Source: DATENM01 sp045807765 | GTDB lineage: Bacteria; Acidobacteriota; Blastocatellia; UBA7656 | Direction of reading: 5' to 3' | Length of the DNA stretch: 10,892 nucleotides | Assembly (NCBI GenBank): GCA_045807765.1 | Contig: JBJMGU010000050.1 | Coordinates: forward strand, 1 to 10,892 | Shown here: one piece after another, positions 1 to 6,943 of the stretch | How positions within the stretch are numbered: position 1 is the first letter of the stretch | Layout of the letters: each line of letters starts with the position of its first letter | Position numbers and translations under genes: made by a program | Notes under the pieces: model-generated | Seen by the model: the letters and a program-made list of their open reading frames with translations, nothing else | Databases searched by the model: none | What the model was told of the DNA's origin: nothing

Positions 1-1
1 G

Positions 2-1408
2 CGCGCGCTCAGCAACGTCGTCGCCAACGGCGCGACCGATGACACCGAAATCCCGATCAACTACGTGCCTTTCTACACGCAGATCAGCGGCACGTCGATG
101 GCGACGCCGTTTGTCGCCGGCGTTGCGGCGCTGATGCTCGACGCCGACCCGACGCTCTCGCCCGACGACGTCAAGCAGATCATGCAAAAGACGGCCACGC
201 GCATGCCGGGCTATGACGAGTTCGAAGTCGGCGCCGGTTACATCAATGCCTACGCGGCGGTGGATACCGTCTTTAACCGCTCGAAGAACTATGGCACCTT
301 CGTCGTGCCGCCGTTCAACGCGCAGCTGACGACGACGTGGCTCAATCCCGGCAACCCAGAGACCTTTGCCATTGATCCGTTCCTGCCGCAAGTCCCCGGG
401 CCGACCAGCGCCAACACCTATCACTTCACTGTGCAGCCGGGCCTCGGCTTGTTGAGCGTGACGATCAATTTTGGCAACTCGGCGGCAACCGATCAGACAG
501 GCAACTCGCTCGGCCTGGTCCTGTACCCGCCGGGCTGTAACGATCTCAATTGCGGTTACAGCAGCGGCTTGACTCTGCCTGTGCTCGACTCGCCGTATCG
601 CCAGGTCGTCGTCAAATTCCCTGTGCCCGGCGACTGGGTCGCAGAAGTGCGCGGGCTGCGCGGCACCACTGTGGCCGATCAATGCGCCTGCTCGCCTGTT
701 GGTCTTGCGGTGCCCGAACGCGTGGATGGCAAGATCGAGCGCGCCACGGTCACGCTGCAACCGGTGGCCGACATCGCCAACCACGCGGCTGAACAGCAGA
801 TCCGCAACGCCCTGTTGAATCGGCAGATGGACCTGTTCGCCGACGGCACCTTCCGGCCCGATGCGTCGGTAACGCGCGACGACTTCGCCCGCCACCTGAT
901 GCTGAACACGCCGCTGCGCCAGTCGCTCGGCGCAACCGCGAAGTTCATAGACGTCACAGCCGACCTCGCGCCGATTGCCGAAGCCGTGACCGCTAATGGC
1001 TCGACGCTGCGCGATTGGAACTTCACGCCCGCGGGGATGATGAGCGCCGGCGGCTCGACCTTTAATCCCGCGGGGACGATCACGCGGCTCGATCTGGCGG
1101 TGGCGCTGGTGCGCGCCCTCGGTCAGGACGCGCAGGCGAAGGCGCTGGCCGGAACCACGGTGACGGCGAACTACAACGGGCAGACGATTGCGGTAGACGA
1201 CAATGGCAGCATCGCGCCGGCGCTGCGCGGCTATGTGCAGATCGCTTTGAATGACGGCATCCTGCAAGCGAGCTTCAGCCTGACGCAAGGGCCGTTCGAC
1301 CTCGCGCCGGTCCTGCACGCGCAGGTGAAGCCGGCTGACCCGGTGACGCGCGCCTGGATGGCTTACGCGCTCGATCACTACCGCCAGCACTTCGTTGCCG
1401 GCAACTAA
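2..1408 (+). CDS. Secreted subtilisin-like (S8) serine protease with C-terminal SLH-like repeats (5'-truncated)
   Basis: The reading frame is open to the left edge, so the N-terminus, signal peptide and the catalytic Asp and His are outside the window; 468 residues are visible. The S8 catalytic-serine motif GTSMATPFVAG is seen, with the nucleophile Ser at visible residue 32 (nt 95-97), followed by the usual helix and a GAGYINAYAAV block that closes the peptidase domain at about residue 90. Residues about 110-225 look like a beta-sandwich accessory domain. Residues about 268-461 hold three degenerate S-layer-homology-like units; the clearest is DLFADGTFRPDASVTRDDFA, and the second has FNPAGTITRLDLAVALVRAL. 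SLH modules normally anchor exported proteins to the cell envelope, so this is probably a surface-bound protease (inference). An internal GTG at 65 is not a real start because it lies inside the peptidase fold. A strong hairpin follows the stop. Confidence 0.9.
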   Translation, partial: RALSNVVANGATDDTEIPINYVPFYTQISGTSMATPFVAGVAALMLDADPTLSPDDVKQIMQKTATRMPGYDEFEVGAGYINAYAAVDTVFNRSKNYGTFVVPPFNAQLTTTWLNPGNPETFAIDPFLPQVPGPTSANTYHFTVQPGLGLLSVTINFGNSAATDQTGNSLGLVLYPPGCNDLNCGYSSGLTLPVLDSPYRQVVVKFPVPGDWVAEVRGLRGTTVADQCACSPVGLAVPERVDGKIERATVTLQPVADIANHAAEQQIRNALLNRQMDLFADGTFRPDASVTRDDFARHLMLNTPLRQSLGATAKFIDVTADLAPIAEAVTANGSTLRDWNFTPAGMMSAGGSTFNPAGTITRLDLAVALVRALGQDAQAKALAGTTVTANYNGQTIAVDDNGSIAPALRGYVQIALNDGILQASFSLTQGPFDLAPVLHAQVKPADPVTRAWMAYALDHYRQHFVAGN

Positions 1409-1450
1409 CTCGATGCTTCGGTGATGCGGCTTGATTCGCATCATCGCCTG

Positions 1451-1496
1451 ACGCCGGCTCATCGCGCATTCGGTCCAGAGCGCGATGAGCCGGCGT
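1451..1496 (+). terminator. 17-bp perfect hairpin after the protease gene
   Basis: The left arm at 1451-1467 is exactly complementary to 1480-1496, with a 12-nt loop. It lies 43 bp after the protease stop and before the next promoter. The tail is only weakly T-rich (TTACTTTAT), so it may be a terminator without a strong U-tract. Confidence 0.6.
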
Positions 1497-1522
1497 TACT
1501 TTATGGAAGTTGGCATGGTTGT

Positions 1523-1531
1523 TGATACAAT
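1523..1531 (+). promoter_or_regulatory. Possible extended -10 promoter for the small basic protein / rsmG
   Basis: TG-A-TACAAT at 1523-1531 matches an extended -10 element (TGn followed by a 5/6 match to TATAAT). No good -35 lies at 16-18 bp. It falls just after the upstream hairpin and would give a leader of about 30 nt to the ATG at 1567. Confidence 0.3.
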
Positions 1532-1566
1532 AGCTCGTCAGGACGCGCGTGAGTCTGGAGGATCGC

Positions 1567-1863
1567 ATGAAGAGATTATTGCTCAGGCGCACAGCTCAGG
1601 CGTGGGTTGTCTTGATGCTGGTTTCGACGTTTTTGTGTCCCATCCAGGGCTTCGCGCAAGGACGCGGGCATGGCCGTGGCCAGGATAAGAAAGCCGTGAA
1701 GTTTGTCAATGGCCACGATGCCCGCGATGGGCGTCTGGACGGTCGCGGGCCGAAGCCTTCGGTCATACGGCATCGGCGCTCTGTCTATGCGGCTTCGGTG
1801 ACGGGCCGCCATTCGCTCAGGTACAGGCATCGGCGTGGTATGCACAAGATGCGGCGGCATTAG
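1567..1863 (+). CDS. Small, highly basic secreted protein of unknown function
   Basis: 98 residues. The ATG at 1567 is preferred over the in-frame GTG at 1549 because TGGAGG at 1556-1561 gives a good ribosome site for it. The N-terminus MKRLLLRRTAQAW, then a hydrophobic stretch and a likely cleavage near GFA-Q (residues 29-31), reads as a signal peptide. The mature part is rich in Arg, His and Gly (GRGHGRG near the start; RHSLRYRHRRGMHKMRRH at the end) and has almost no acidic or hydrophobic character, so it is probably unstructured and could bind nucleic acid, anionic polymer or metal (inference). No family was recognised. It lies 49 bp upstream of rsmG in the same direction and may be cotranscribed with it. 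Confidence 0.6.
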   Translation: MKRLLLRRTAQAWVVLMLVSTFLCPIQGFAQGRGHGRGQDKKAVKFVNGHDARDGRLDGRGPKPSVIRHRRSVYAASVTGRHSLRYRHRRGMHKMRRH

Positions 1864-1912
1864 CGAAACGGCTAGGCCGTACCGCCGCCCTCAATAAAAT
1901 TCGAGTGACGTG

Positions 1913-2566
1913 ATGAGCAATCGCGCGCCGCAAGACGGCATTGAGGAATTTGTAACGGCGCTCACATCGGCCCTGGCCGATTACCAGATCGACGGAGTGA
2001 GCGAGGCGCAGCGGGCGCAGCTCGTCGCGCATTACCGCATGATGCTGGCGTGGAATCGGCGCACCAACCTGACGCGCATCACTGAACCTGACGAAGCCGC
2101 GCGCTTGCATTACGCCAACTCGCTTGTGGGCGGACGCTTCCTGGGCGCGGCGCAAACCCTGCTCGACATCGGCAGCGGCGCCGGCTTCCCGGCCATCCCG
2201 CTTGCCGTCTTGCGTCCCGACCTGCGAGTCACCGCGCTTGAGGCGAACCAGAAAAAATCGCTCTTCCTCGCCGAAGCCCGAGACGCGCTCGGCCTTGCCA
2301 ACTTCGACATCAAGACGGCGCGCGTCGAGTCGTTTGACCTTTCGGCTTTCGACCTGCTGACCAGTCGCGCGCTCGACCGTGCCGAGGAGATCTTGCCGAA
2401 GGTCGCCGAGCGCATGAGTGCGCGGCAACGCTTTCTGCTCTACTGCGCGACCGAGTTACTCGACAAGCTGGCGGCGCGGCTGGCCGCAGACTTCACGATA
2501 CAAGCGCACGCCATCCCGCAGAGCGCGGCGCGGCTGGTGGCGATCTTTGCGCGCCGTTCGCCGTGA
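1913..2566 (+). CDS. rsmG: 16S rRNA (guanine-527 N7) methyltransferase RsmG
   Basis: 217 residues, close to the usual 205-240 for RsmG (GidB). The family makes m7G527 in 16S rRNA of the 30S subunit, using S-adenosylmethionine; its loss gives low-level streptomycin resistance in several bacteria. Seen here: the N-terminal helix with WNRRTNLTRIT (residues 47-57), the SAM-binding glycine loop LDIGSGAGFPAIPL (84-97), the acidic end of strand 2 (TALEAN), and the TSRAL segment typical of RsmG. The ATG at 1913 is taken as the start, with a weak GAGTG 7-9 nt upstream; a GTG directly before it would add one residue. It is not paired with mnmG or parAB here, unlike in many bacteria, and it converges on serS across a long gap. 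Confidence 0.93.
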   Translation: MSNRAPQDGIEEFVTALTSALADYQIDGVSEAQRAQLVAHYRMMLAWNRRTNLTRITEPDEAARLHYANSLVGGRFLGAAQTLLDIGSGAGFPAIPLAVLRPDLRVTALEANQKKSLFLAEARDALGLANFDIKTARVESFDLSAFDLLTSRALDRAEEILPKVAERMSARQRFLLYCATELLDKLAARLAADFTIQAHAIPQSAARLVAIFARRSP

Positions 2567-2655
2567 TTCTCTGCTTCGGTCAAAAGCAATGAGGCAGGTG
2601 ATGCAAGAAGGTCAAACTGAAGGCGCTGCCATCCGCCCTAGACCCTAAAATGGCC

Positions 2656-2684
2656 AAAAAACGCCGATTTATGGGGTATTTTTT
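2656..2684 (+). terminator. Weak A/T-flanked hairpin, possible rsmG terminator
   Basis: Six A (2656-2661) and six T (2679-2684) can pair around a short, imperfect CC/GG core (one mismatch and one G-T wobble), ending in a T-run in the rsmG direction. The GC part is very short, so this is a weak call; the AT-rich patch could instead be a bend upstream of the sigma-54 promoter. Confidence 0.25.
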
Positions 2685-2698
2685 CTATCGAAGCAAGC

Positions 2699-2714
2699 TG
2701 GCACGGCCATTGCT
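2699..2714 (+). promoter_or_regulatory. Sigma-54 (-24/-12) promoter
   Basis: TGGCAC-GGCCA-TTGCT matches the sigma-54 consensus TGGCAC-N5-TTGC(A/T) at every defined position, with GG (2700-2701) and GC (2712-2713) exactly 10 bp apart and a preceding C, also consensus. The predicted start is near 2725, rightward. The only thing downstream before the antisense serS 3' end is the nested inverted-repeat block. Such promoters need an AAA+ enhancer-binding protein; its upstream site was not identified. Confidence 0.6.
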
Positions 2715-2724
2715 ATAGAGTGGT

Positions 2725-2939
2725 CGGAAGCTTGAGACGCCTGATGGTGCTCTCTTTTGGGGCCATCATACGCGACGCCGAATTGGTCTTGCACGAGCGT
2801 TGGTAGTGCGATCATTTTCCTTTTGCGCCGGGAACCTCACCTCCCAGGCGCGCGATGATCGCCGCCGCGCTCGCGCCCGAAAACCGAGTCAGAACCCTCT
2901 CTACGGCTTCGGCGTTGACGTATGATGGCCCGCTTTCTT

Positions 2940-2940
<1 letters not shown>
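2725..2940 (+). ncRNA. Candidate sigma-54-driven structured small RNA
   Basis: Inferred from two independent signals: the sigma-54 promoter with predicted start near 2725, and five nested stems spanning 2760-2931 followed by CTTTCTTT (2933-2940), a moderately U-rich tail that could act as terminator. The predicted transcript is about 215 nt and mostly a long rod. It ends at the serS stop codon, so any read-through would be antisense to serS mRNA. A 20-codon frame (ATG 2744 to TAG 2806) lies in the 5' part, but there is no strong reason to think it is translated. The rod shape recalls 6S RNA, but no 6S sequence hallmarks were recognised. Confidence 0.35.
2760..2931. repeat. 172-bp block of five nested inverted repeats
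   Basis: Stems from outside to inside: 2760-2772 with 2919-2931 (13 bp perfect), then 2775-2782 with 2908-2915 (8 bp) across a small internal loop; 2783-2787 with 2883-2887 (5 bp, one wobble); 2794-2799 with 2868-2873 (6 bp); 2808-2815 with 2855-2862 (8 bp); 2825-2833 with 2842-2851 (9 bp with one bulged A, 8-nt loop). All are in correct nested order, so either strand can fold into one long rod. It lies between the convergent rsmG and serS. A small palindromic mobile element or bidirectional terminator is an alternative to an RNA gene. Confidence 0.75.
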
Positions 2941-4229
<1,289 letters not shown>

Positions 4230-4264
4230 GACTGTCACCTTTCCATTCCAATCGATAAAACGAT

Positions 4265-4294
4265 AGCCTAAGCCGTGCGCCGCGAGAGTGTCAA
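4265..4294 (-). promoter_or_regulatory. Probable sigma-70-type promoter of serS
   Basis: On the minus strand a perfect TTGACA (4289-4294) is followed after 18 bp by TAGGCT (4265-4270), a 3/6 -10 match. The predicted start near 4258 gives a leader of about 29 nt. No T-box leader is visible in that space, so tRNA-sensing control is unlikely. Confidence 0.45.
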
Positions 4295-4358
4295 CTTGGC
4301 GAACTCGCGCCCGTGCCTGCTTGCCCTGCTTTGCCGTCTGTCGTTAGCATACACGAGT

Positions 4359-5270
4359 ATGAATGACCAGTTCGCTGACCAGACGCCGCAGGCATCACTT
4401 GAAGAAGAGGCGTTCGATGAAGCCATCGAGAACGCTTTCAGCCTGCGCGAACGCGAGGTGGAAACACCGGATGGCCCTGTGCGCCTGGCTTATGTCACGT
4501 GTGAGCCGCTCGAAGAGGCGGGCTTTATCAACGCCTTCAGCACACGGCTGGGTGGCGTAAGCCCGCTGCCGCACGACGCGCTGAACCTGACGAGCTTCAA
4601 AGGCGACACGCCCGATAACGTCGCCGAAAACCGCCGCCGCTTTCTGCGCGCCATCGGCGCCGAAGGCGCACCCATCATCACCGCGCGGCAGACGCATTCA
4701 AGCGACCGCTGCTTTATCAAATCGGAGGAGCAGGCGCACGGCTTTGCGAATGAGTGTGACGCGCTGATCACACGGCTCGGCGGCGTGCTGCTCGGCATTC
4801 AGACCGCTGACTGCCTGCCGGTCCTGATCGGCGATGCCCAGGCGGGCGTGATGGCAGCAATACACGCCGGCTGGCGCGGCACCGCCGCGCGCATCACCGA
4901 GCGCACGGTCGCCGACCTGGTGCTGCAACACGGCGTCAACCCGCGCAACTGCATCGCCGCGCTCGGCCCCGTGGCCTGTCAACAATGTTACGAAGTCGGC
5001 GAAGATGTTATCGAGCGCTTCAAGGCCGAATTCCGTTACTGGCCGAGCCTGCTCGTGAACTTCAAAGAAGACAGCAAAGCGCATCTCGATGTTCGCGCCG
5101 CCAACCGCCAGCAGTTGCTCTTTTGCGGTTTCACGGAAGACAGCATTTATGTCGCCGATTACTGCACGATGCATCAGAACGATTTATTCTTTTCGCACCG
5201 CTGCGAAGGACGCACGTCGGCAAACGGCGCAGGCCGCCTGCTTTCAGTCATCGGCAAGCTTGATCGCTGA
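4359..5270 (+). CDS. pgeF: Peptidoglycan-editing factor PgeF (YfiH/laccase-domain family; purine nucleoside phosphorylase activity)
   Basis: 303 residues from the ATG at 4359. The fold is the Cu-oxidase_4 / multicopper polyphenol oxidase domain. In E. coli the member removes misincorporated Ser from UDP-MurNAc peptides; other members act on adenosine and related purine nucleosides. The three family metal ligands are present: His113 in RQTHSSD, Cys152 in TADCLPVLI and His169 in HAGWRG. Other matches are FSTRLGGVS (61-69), DALNLTSFKGD, CYEVGEDV and the final FFSHR. An acidic N-terminal extension of about 30-40 residues makes it longer than the usual 240-270. The in-frame GTG at 4275 would overlap the serS promoter and add a tail without family similarity, so it is rejected. 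The ribosome site (GAG close to the ATG) is weak. Confidence 0.9.
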   Translation: MNDQFADQTPQASLEEEAFDEAIENAFSLREREVETPDGPVRLAYVTCEPLEEAGFINAFSTRLGGVSPLPHDALNLTSFKGDTPDNVAENRRRFLRAIGAEGAPIITARQTHSSDRCFIKSEEQAHGFANECDALITRLGGVLLGIQTADCLPVLIGDAQAGVMAAIHAGWRGTAARITERTVADLVLQHGVNPRNCIAALGPVACQQCYEVGEDVIERFKAEFRYWPSLLVNFKEDSKAHLDVRAANRQQLLFCGFTEDSIYVADYCTMHQNDLFFSHRCEGRTSANGAGRLLSVIGKLDR

Positions 5271-5283
5271 GGCTTTACGTCAA

Positions 5284-5339
5284 CGAGGCCGCGAAGCCAA
5301 TCACAGATGAATCGATCTGTGATTGGCTTCGCGGCCTCG
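5284..5339. terminator. 25-bp perfect hairpin between convergent pgeF and the cupin gene
   Basis: 5284-5308 is exactly complementary to 5315-5339, with a 6-nt loop (GAATCG). Neither side carries a T-run, so it is not a textbook intrinsic terminator, but its place between two gene ends suggests a bidirectional terminator or mRNA-end barrier. An intergenic palindromic repeat is the alternative. Confidence 0.55.
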
Positions 5340-5413
5340 GCTGCATGCGATGGTTAGAGAGCAAGACAGGCGAACCTCCCGCCTCGCCTTAAACCGTCAG
5401 CTTGGTGATGTCA

Positions 5414-6079
5414 CTACTTCAGCTCAACGAGGATGACTTCAGAGGCTTTGGCGCTTGGATTCTCAACAATGTGTCGTTCCGCCGACAGCCAGGTGGCCGT
5501 TCCTGGTTGTCCACCACCCGTGCGCGTCTTCCCGTCCGCAGTCGTAATCTTCGACTGTCCCCCGGTCAGCGGAATAGACACGCCATTCGGGTGGTCGTGC
5601 TGTTTTGTCTTGTCGTGCGCGGCGAACTTAATTCGCAGAACGCGCACACGATCATTCTCCACCACGACCGTATGATGTTCGGGGTCTACCTTCGCCGGGT
5701 CTAACGAGACAGCGGCGGCGCTCGCCGTCTTATCCTTCAACTCCACCAACACCACATCAAAGGGCTTGCCGCCGACATTTTCAGGCAGATGTTTGCCTGC
5801 CGGCGTGAACCTCGCCTCGCCCGCTTTGCCATTGGAAGGCGTGCTGGTGCCGTCGGGCAAATTGAACTTGCCGTTGAGGTCGTTGATGTATACCGCGACG
5901 GCGTCGGGATGTTCGTGCATCACGGATTTTTCGTGAGGGCCGTAATGAATCTTCAACACTCTCACCTGGTCATTGTCGAACAGCACCTTGTAGTGTTTCG
6001 AGTCTACTTTGACGGGGTCTTGTGCGGCGGCGGCGACGGGGAGGCACAAGACAGCAATCAGTAACAGGCAGTTGCGCAT
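5414..6079 (-). CDS. Exported tandem double-cupin protein of unknown function
   Basis: 221 residues. A signal peptide is seen (MRNCLLLIAVLCLPVAAAA, likely cleaved near residue 19-20), so it acts in the periplasm or outside. The rest is two copies of one domain of about 92 residues: 24-115 and 130-221. Both begin KVD..H, continue with (F/V)(D/E)ND(Q/R)VRVL(K/R)I and end VELK. Each keeps a cupin-type three-His set at identical spacing: His55, His57 and His97 in copy 1; His161, His163 and His203 in copy 2 (HEHP and HDHP motifs). Each copy may therefore hold a metal; the substrate is unknown. The start at 6079 is supported by GGAG (6089-6092) 9 nt upstream. A fused duplication of a single-cupin ancestor is the simplest origin (inference). 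Confidence 0.85.
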   Translation of the reverse strand: MRNCLLLIAVLCLPVAAAAQDPVKVDSKHYKVLFDNDQVRVLKIHYGPHEKSVMHEHPDAVAVYINDLNGKFNLPDGTSTPSNGKAGEARFTPAGKHLPENVGGKPFDVVLVELKDKTASAAAVSLDPAKVDPEHHTVVVENDRVRVLRIKFAAHDKTKQHDHPNGVSIPLTGGQSKITTADGKTRTGGGQPGTATWLSAERHIVENPSAKASEVILVELK

Positions 6080-6167
6080 TGTTTTTTTCTCCGCTTTCTT
6101 CTGATGATGGGCTATGCGACGAAGCTCAGCTTGTCGCCGTTCCTTCCCCTGGCTCGAAGCTGGCGCT

Positions 6168-6196
6168 AGACTAAGCCAGCCTCCGTCTCAAGTCAA
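6168..6196 (-). promoter_or_regulatory. Weak candidate promoter for the cupin gene
   Basis: On the minus strand TTGACT (6191-6196, 5/6) and TAGTCT (6168-6173, 3/6) are 17 bp apart, giving a leader of about 80 nt. The -10 match is poor, so this is tentative. Confidence 0.25.
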
Positions 6197-6247
6197 GCGG
6201 TCAAGAGCGGCGATGCTCGGATGATGCGGGCGACGCGACAAGCGCGA

Positions 6248-6263
6248 TGTGACGGCGGTCACG
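6248..6263 (+). promoter_or_regulatory. CRP/FNR-type operator, distal copy
   Basis: TGTGA-CGGCGG-TCACG matches the CRP palindrome TGTGA-N6-TCACA at 9 of 10 positions. It is centred at -63.5 relative to the start predicted from the TATGAT at 6307. It shares an identical 16-bp core (6246-6261 and 6268-6283) with the second site 22 bp away. Confidence 0.55.
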
Positions 6264-6269
6264 AGCTGA

Positions 6270-6285
6270 TGTGACGGCGGTCATC
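6270..6285 (+). promoter_or_regulatory. CRP/FNR-type operator, proximal copy
   Basis: TGTGA-CGGCGG-TCATC matches the CRP palindrome at 8 of 10 positions. It is centred at -41.5 from the predicted start, the class II activator position, where it would replace a -35 box; indeed no -35-like hexamer is seen at 6284-6289. Confidence 0.55.
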
Positions 6286-6306
6286 GCTCGCTAAAAAAGG
6301 CGTGAC

Positions 6307-6312
6307 TATGAT
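6307..6312 (+). promoter_or_regulatory. -10 element of the cysteine-rich gene pair
   Basis: TATGAT is a 5/6 match to TATAAT. If the hexamer ends at -7, transcription starts at 6319, leaving an 11-nt leader to the ATG at 6330. The lack of a -35 box and the two upstream palindromes suggest an activator-dependent promoter. Confidence 0.45.
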
Positions 6313-6329
6313 AGAGCTATCGAGCTAGA

Positions 6330-6854
6330 ATGGACGGCGAGATGATGCGACTCAACGCAACAACATCCGTGCGCGGGTTGAGGCTCAAGACGAGTCGCGT
6401 TCTCAGTTCATCTCCCTTTCCAGGATGGGCGCGGCGGATGAGCGCGACAGCAATCATCATGCTTGCGCTGTGGAGTGGCGGGGTCGGTTGTTTGTGGTGT
6501 TGCGCAAGCGACCTCCCGAAAAGGTGCTGCGATGAGCGCAGCGCCGCGATGGCTCATCACAGTCAGCAGTCGTGCGCCACACGCCGCCGCTGTTGTGAGT
6601 CCACGGAGAGCAATCAGCGCGCGGCCATCAAAGAAGGTTCGTCATCGGCTGCGGCGCATTGCTGCCTAATCGGCGCGCACGCAAGCGGCCCTGCCATCTT
6701 TCCTTCATCTTCGCCACGTCAGGCGCTGGCGCTGGTCGCCGTCATCCCGACTCTGCCGGTCGCCTTTGCGACTGACACGCCGCTATTCGTCTCAGACACG
6801 CCGCCGGCCAACAAAGGCAGCACCTATCTGCGCTGCTGCGTCTTGCTGATTTAG
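6330..6854 (+). CDS. Cys/His-rich membrane or exported protein of unknown function
   Basis: 174 residues from the ATG at 6330; ATGs at 6342, 6345 and 6438 are other possible starts. A basic N-terminus of about 36 residues precedes a hydrophobic segment (about 38-58, SATAIIMLALW...), and a second hydrophobic stretch lies at about 132-147. Between them is a loop with cysteines and histidines: GCLWCC (53-58), KRCCDE (65-70), MAHHSQQSC (74-82), RRCCE (86-90) and AHCC (109-112), and the C-terminus has LRCCVLLI. Twelve cysteines include five adjacent pairs, a pattern suited to soft-metal or redox binding (inference). No family was recognised. It is followed 89 bp later by another Cys-Cys protein in the same direction, and the pair lies behind the CRP/FNR-type promoter. 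If translation begins at 6438, the hydrophobic segment would be a plain signal peptide. Confidence 0.6.
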   Translation: MDGEMMRLNATTSVRGLRLKTSRVLSSSPFPGWARRMSATAIIMLALWSGGVGCLWCCASDLPKRCCDERSAAMAHHSQQSCATRRRCCESTESNQRAAIKEGSSSAAAHCCLIGAHASGPAIFPSSSPRQALALVAVIPTLPVAFATDTPLFVSDTPPANKGSTYLRCCVLLI

Positions 6855-6864
6855 AAACTCGCCC

Positions 6865-6906
6865 GTCGTTTCGCCAACGACAATGCCGGCCAGAACTCTG
6901 ACCGGC
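6865..6906 (+). promoter_or_regulatory. Two small hairpins in the gap between the cysteine-rich genes
   Basis: GTCGTT/AACGAC (6865-6870 with 6876-6881) and GCCGG/CCGGC with CAG/CTG (6885-6893 with 6898-6906, one mismatch) are adjacent. No T-run follows, so they may be mRNA processing or leader structures rather than a terminator. They are short and could be chance. Confidence 0.25.
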
Positions 6907-6943
6907 GCGGCCTGGGTTTCTGATTTGATAGGAGATGTTACAC

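Noticed and set aside
1510..1531. TTGGCA and TACAAT as a -35/-10 pair
   Set aside because: The spacing is only 10 bp; only the extended -10 reading was kept.
1817..2428. 203-codon open frame on the minus strand opposite rsmG
   Set aside because: It lies antisense to a clear RsmG whose motifs are intact, and its protein resembles no known fold; GC-rich DNA often leaves such frames open.
2567..2939. A tRNA or known riboswitch in the rsmG-serS gap
   Set aside because: No cloverleaf, anticodon arm or conserved T-loop was found, and no riboswitch core was recognised.
4275..4358. N-terminal extension of pgeF from a GTG at 4275
   Set aside because: It would overlap the divergent serS promoter, has no ribosome site, and is not needed for the family domain.
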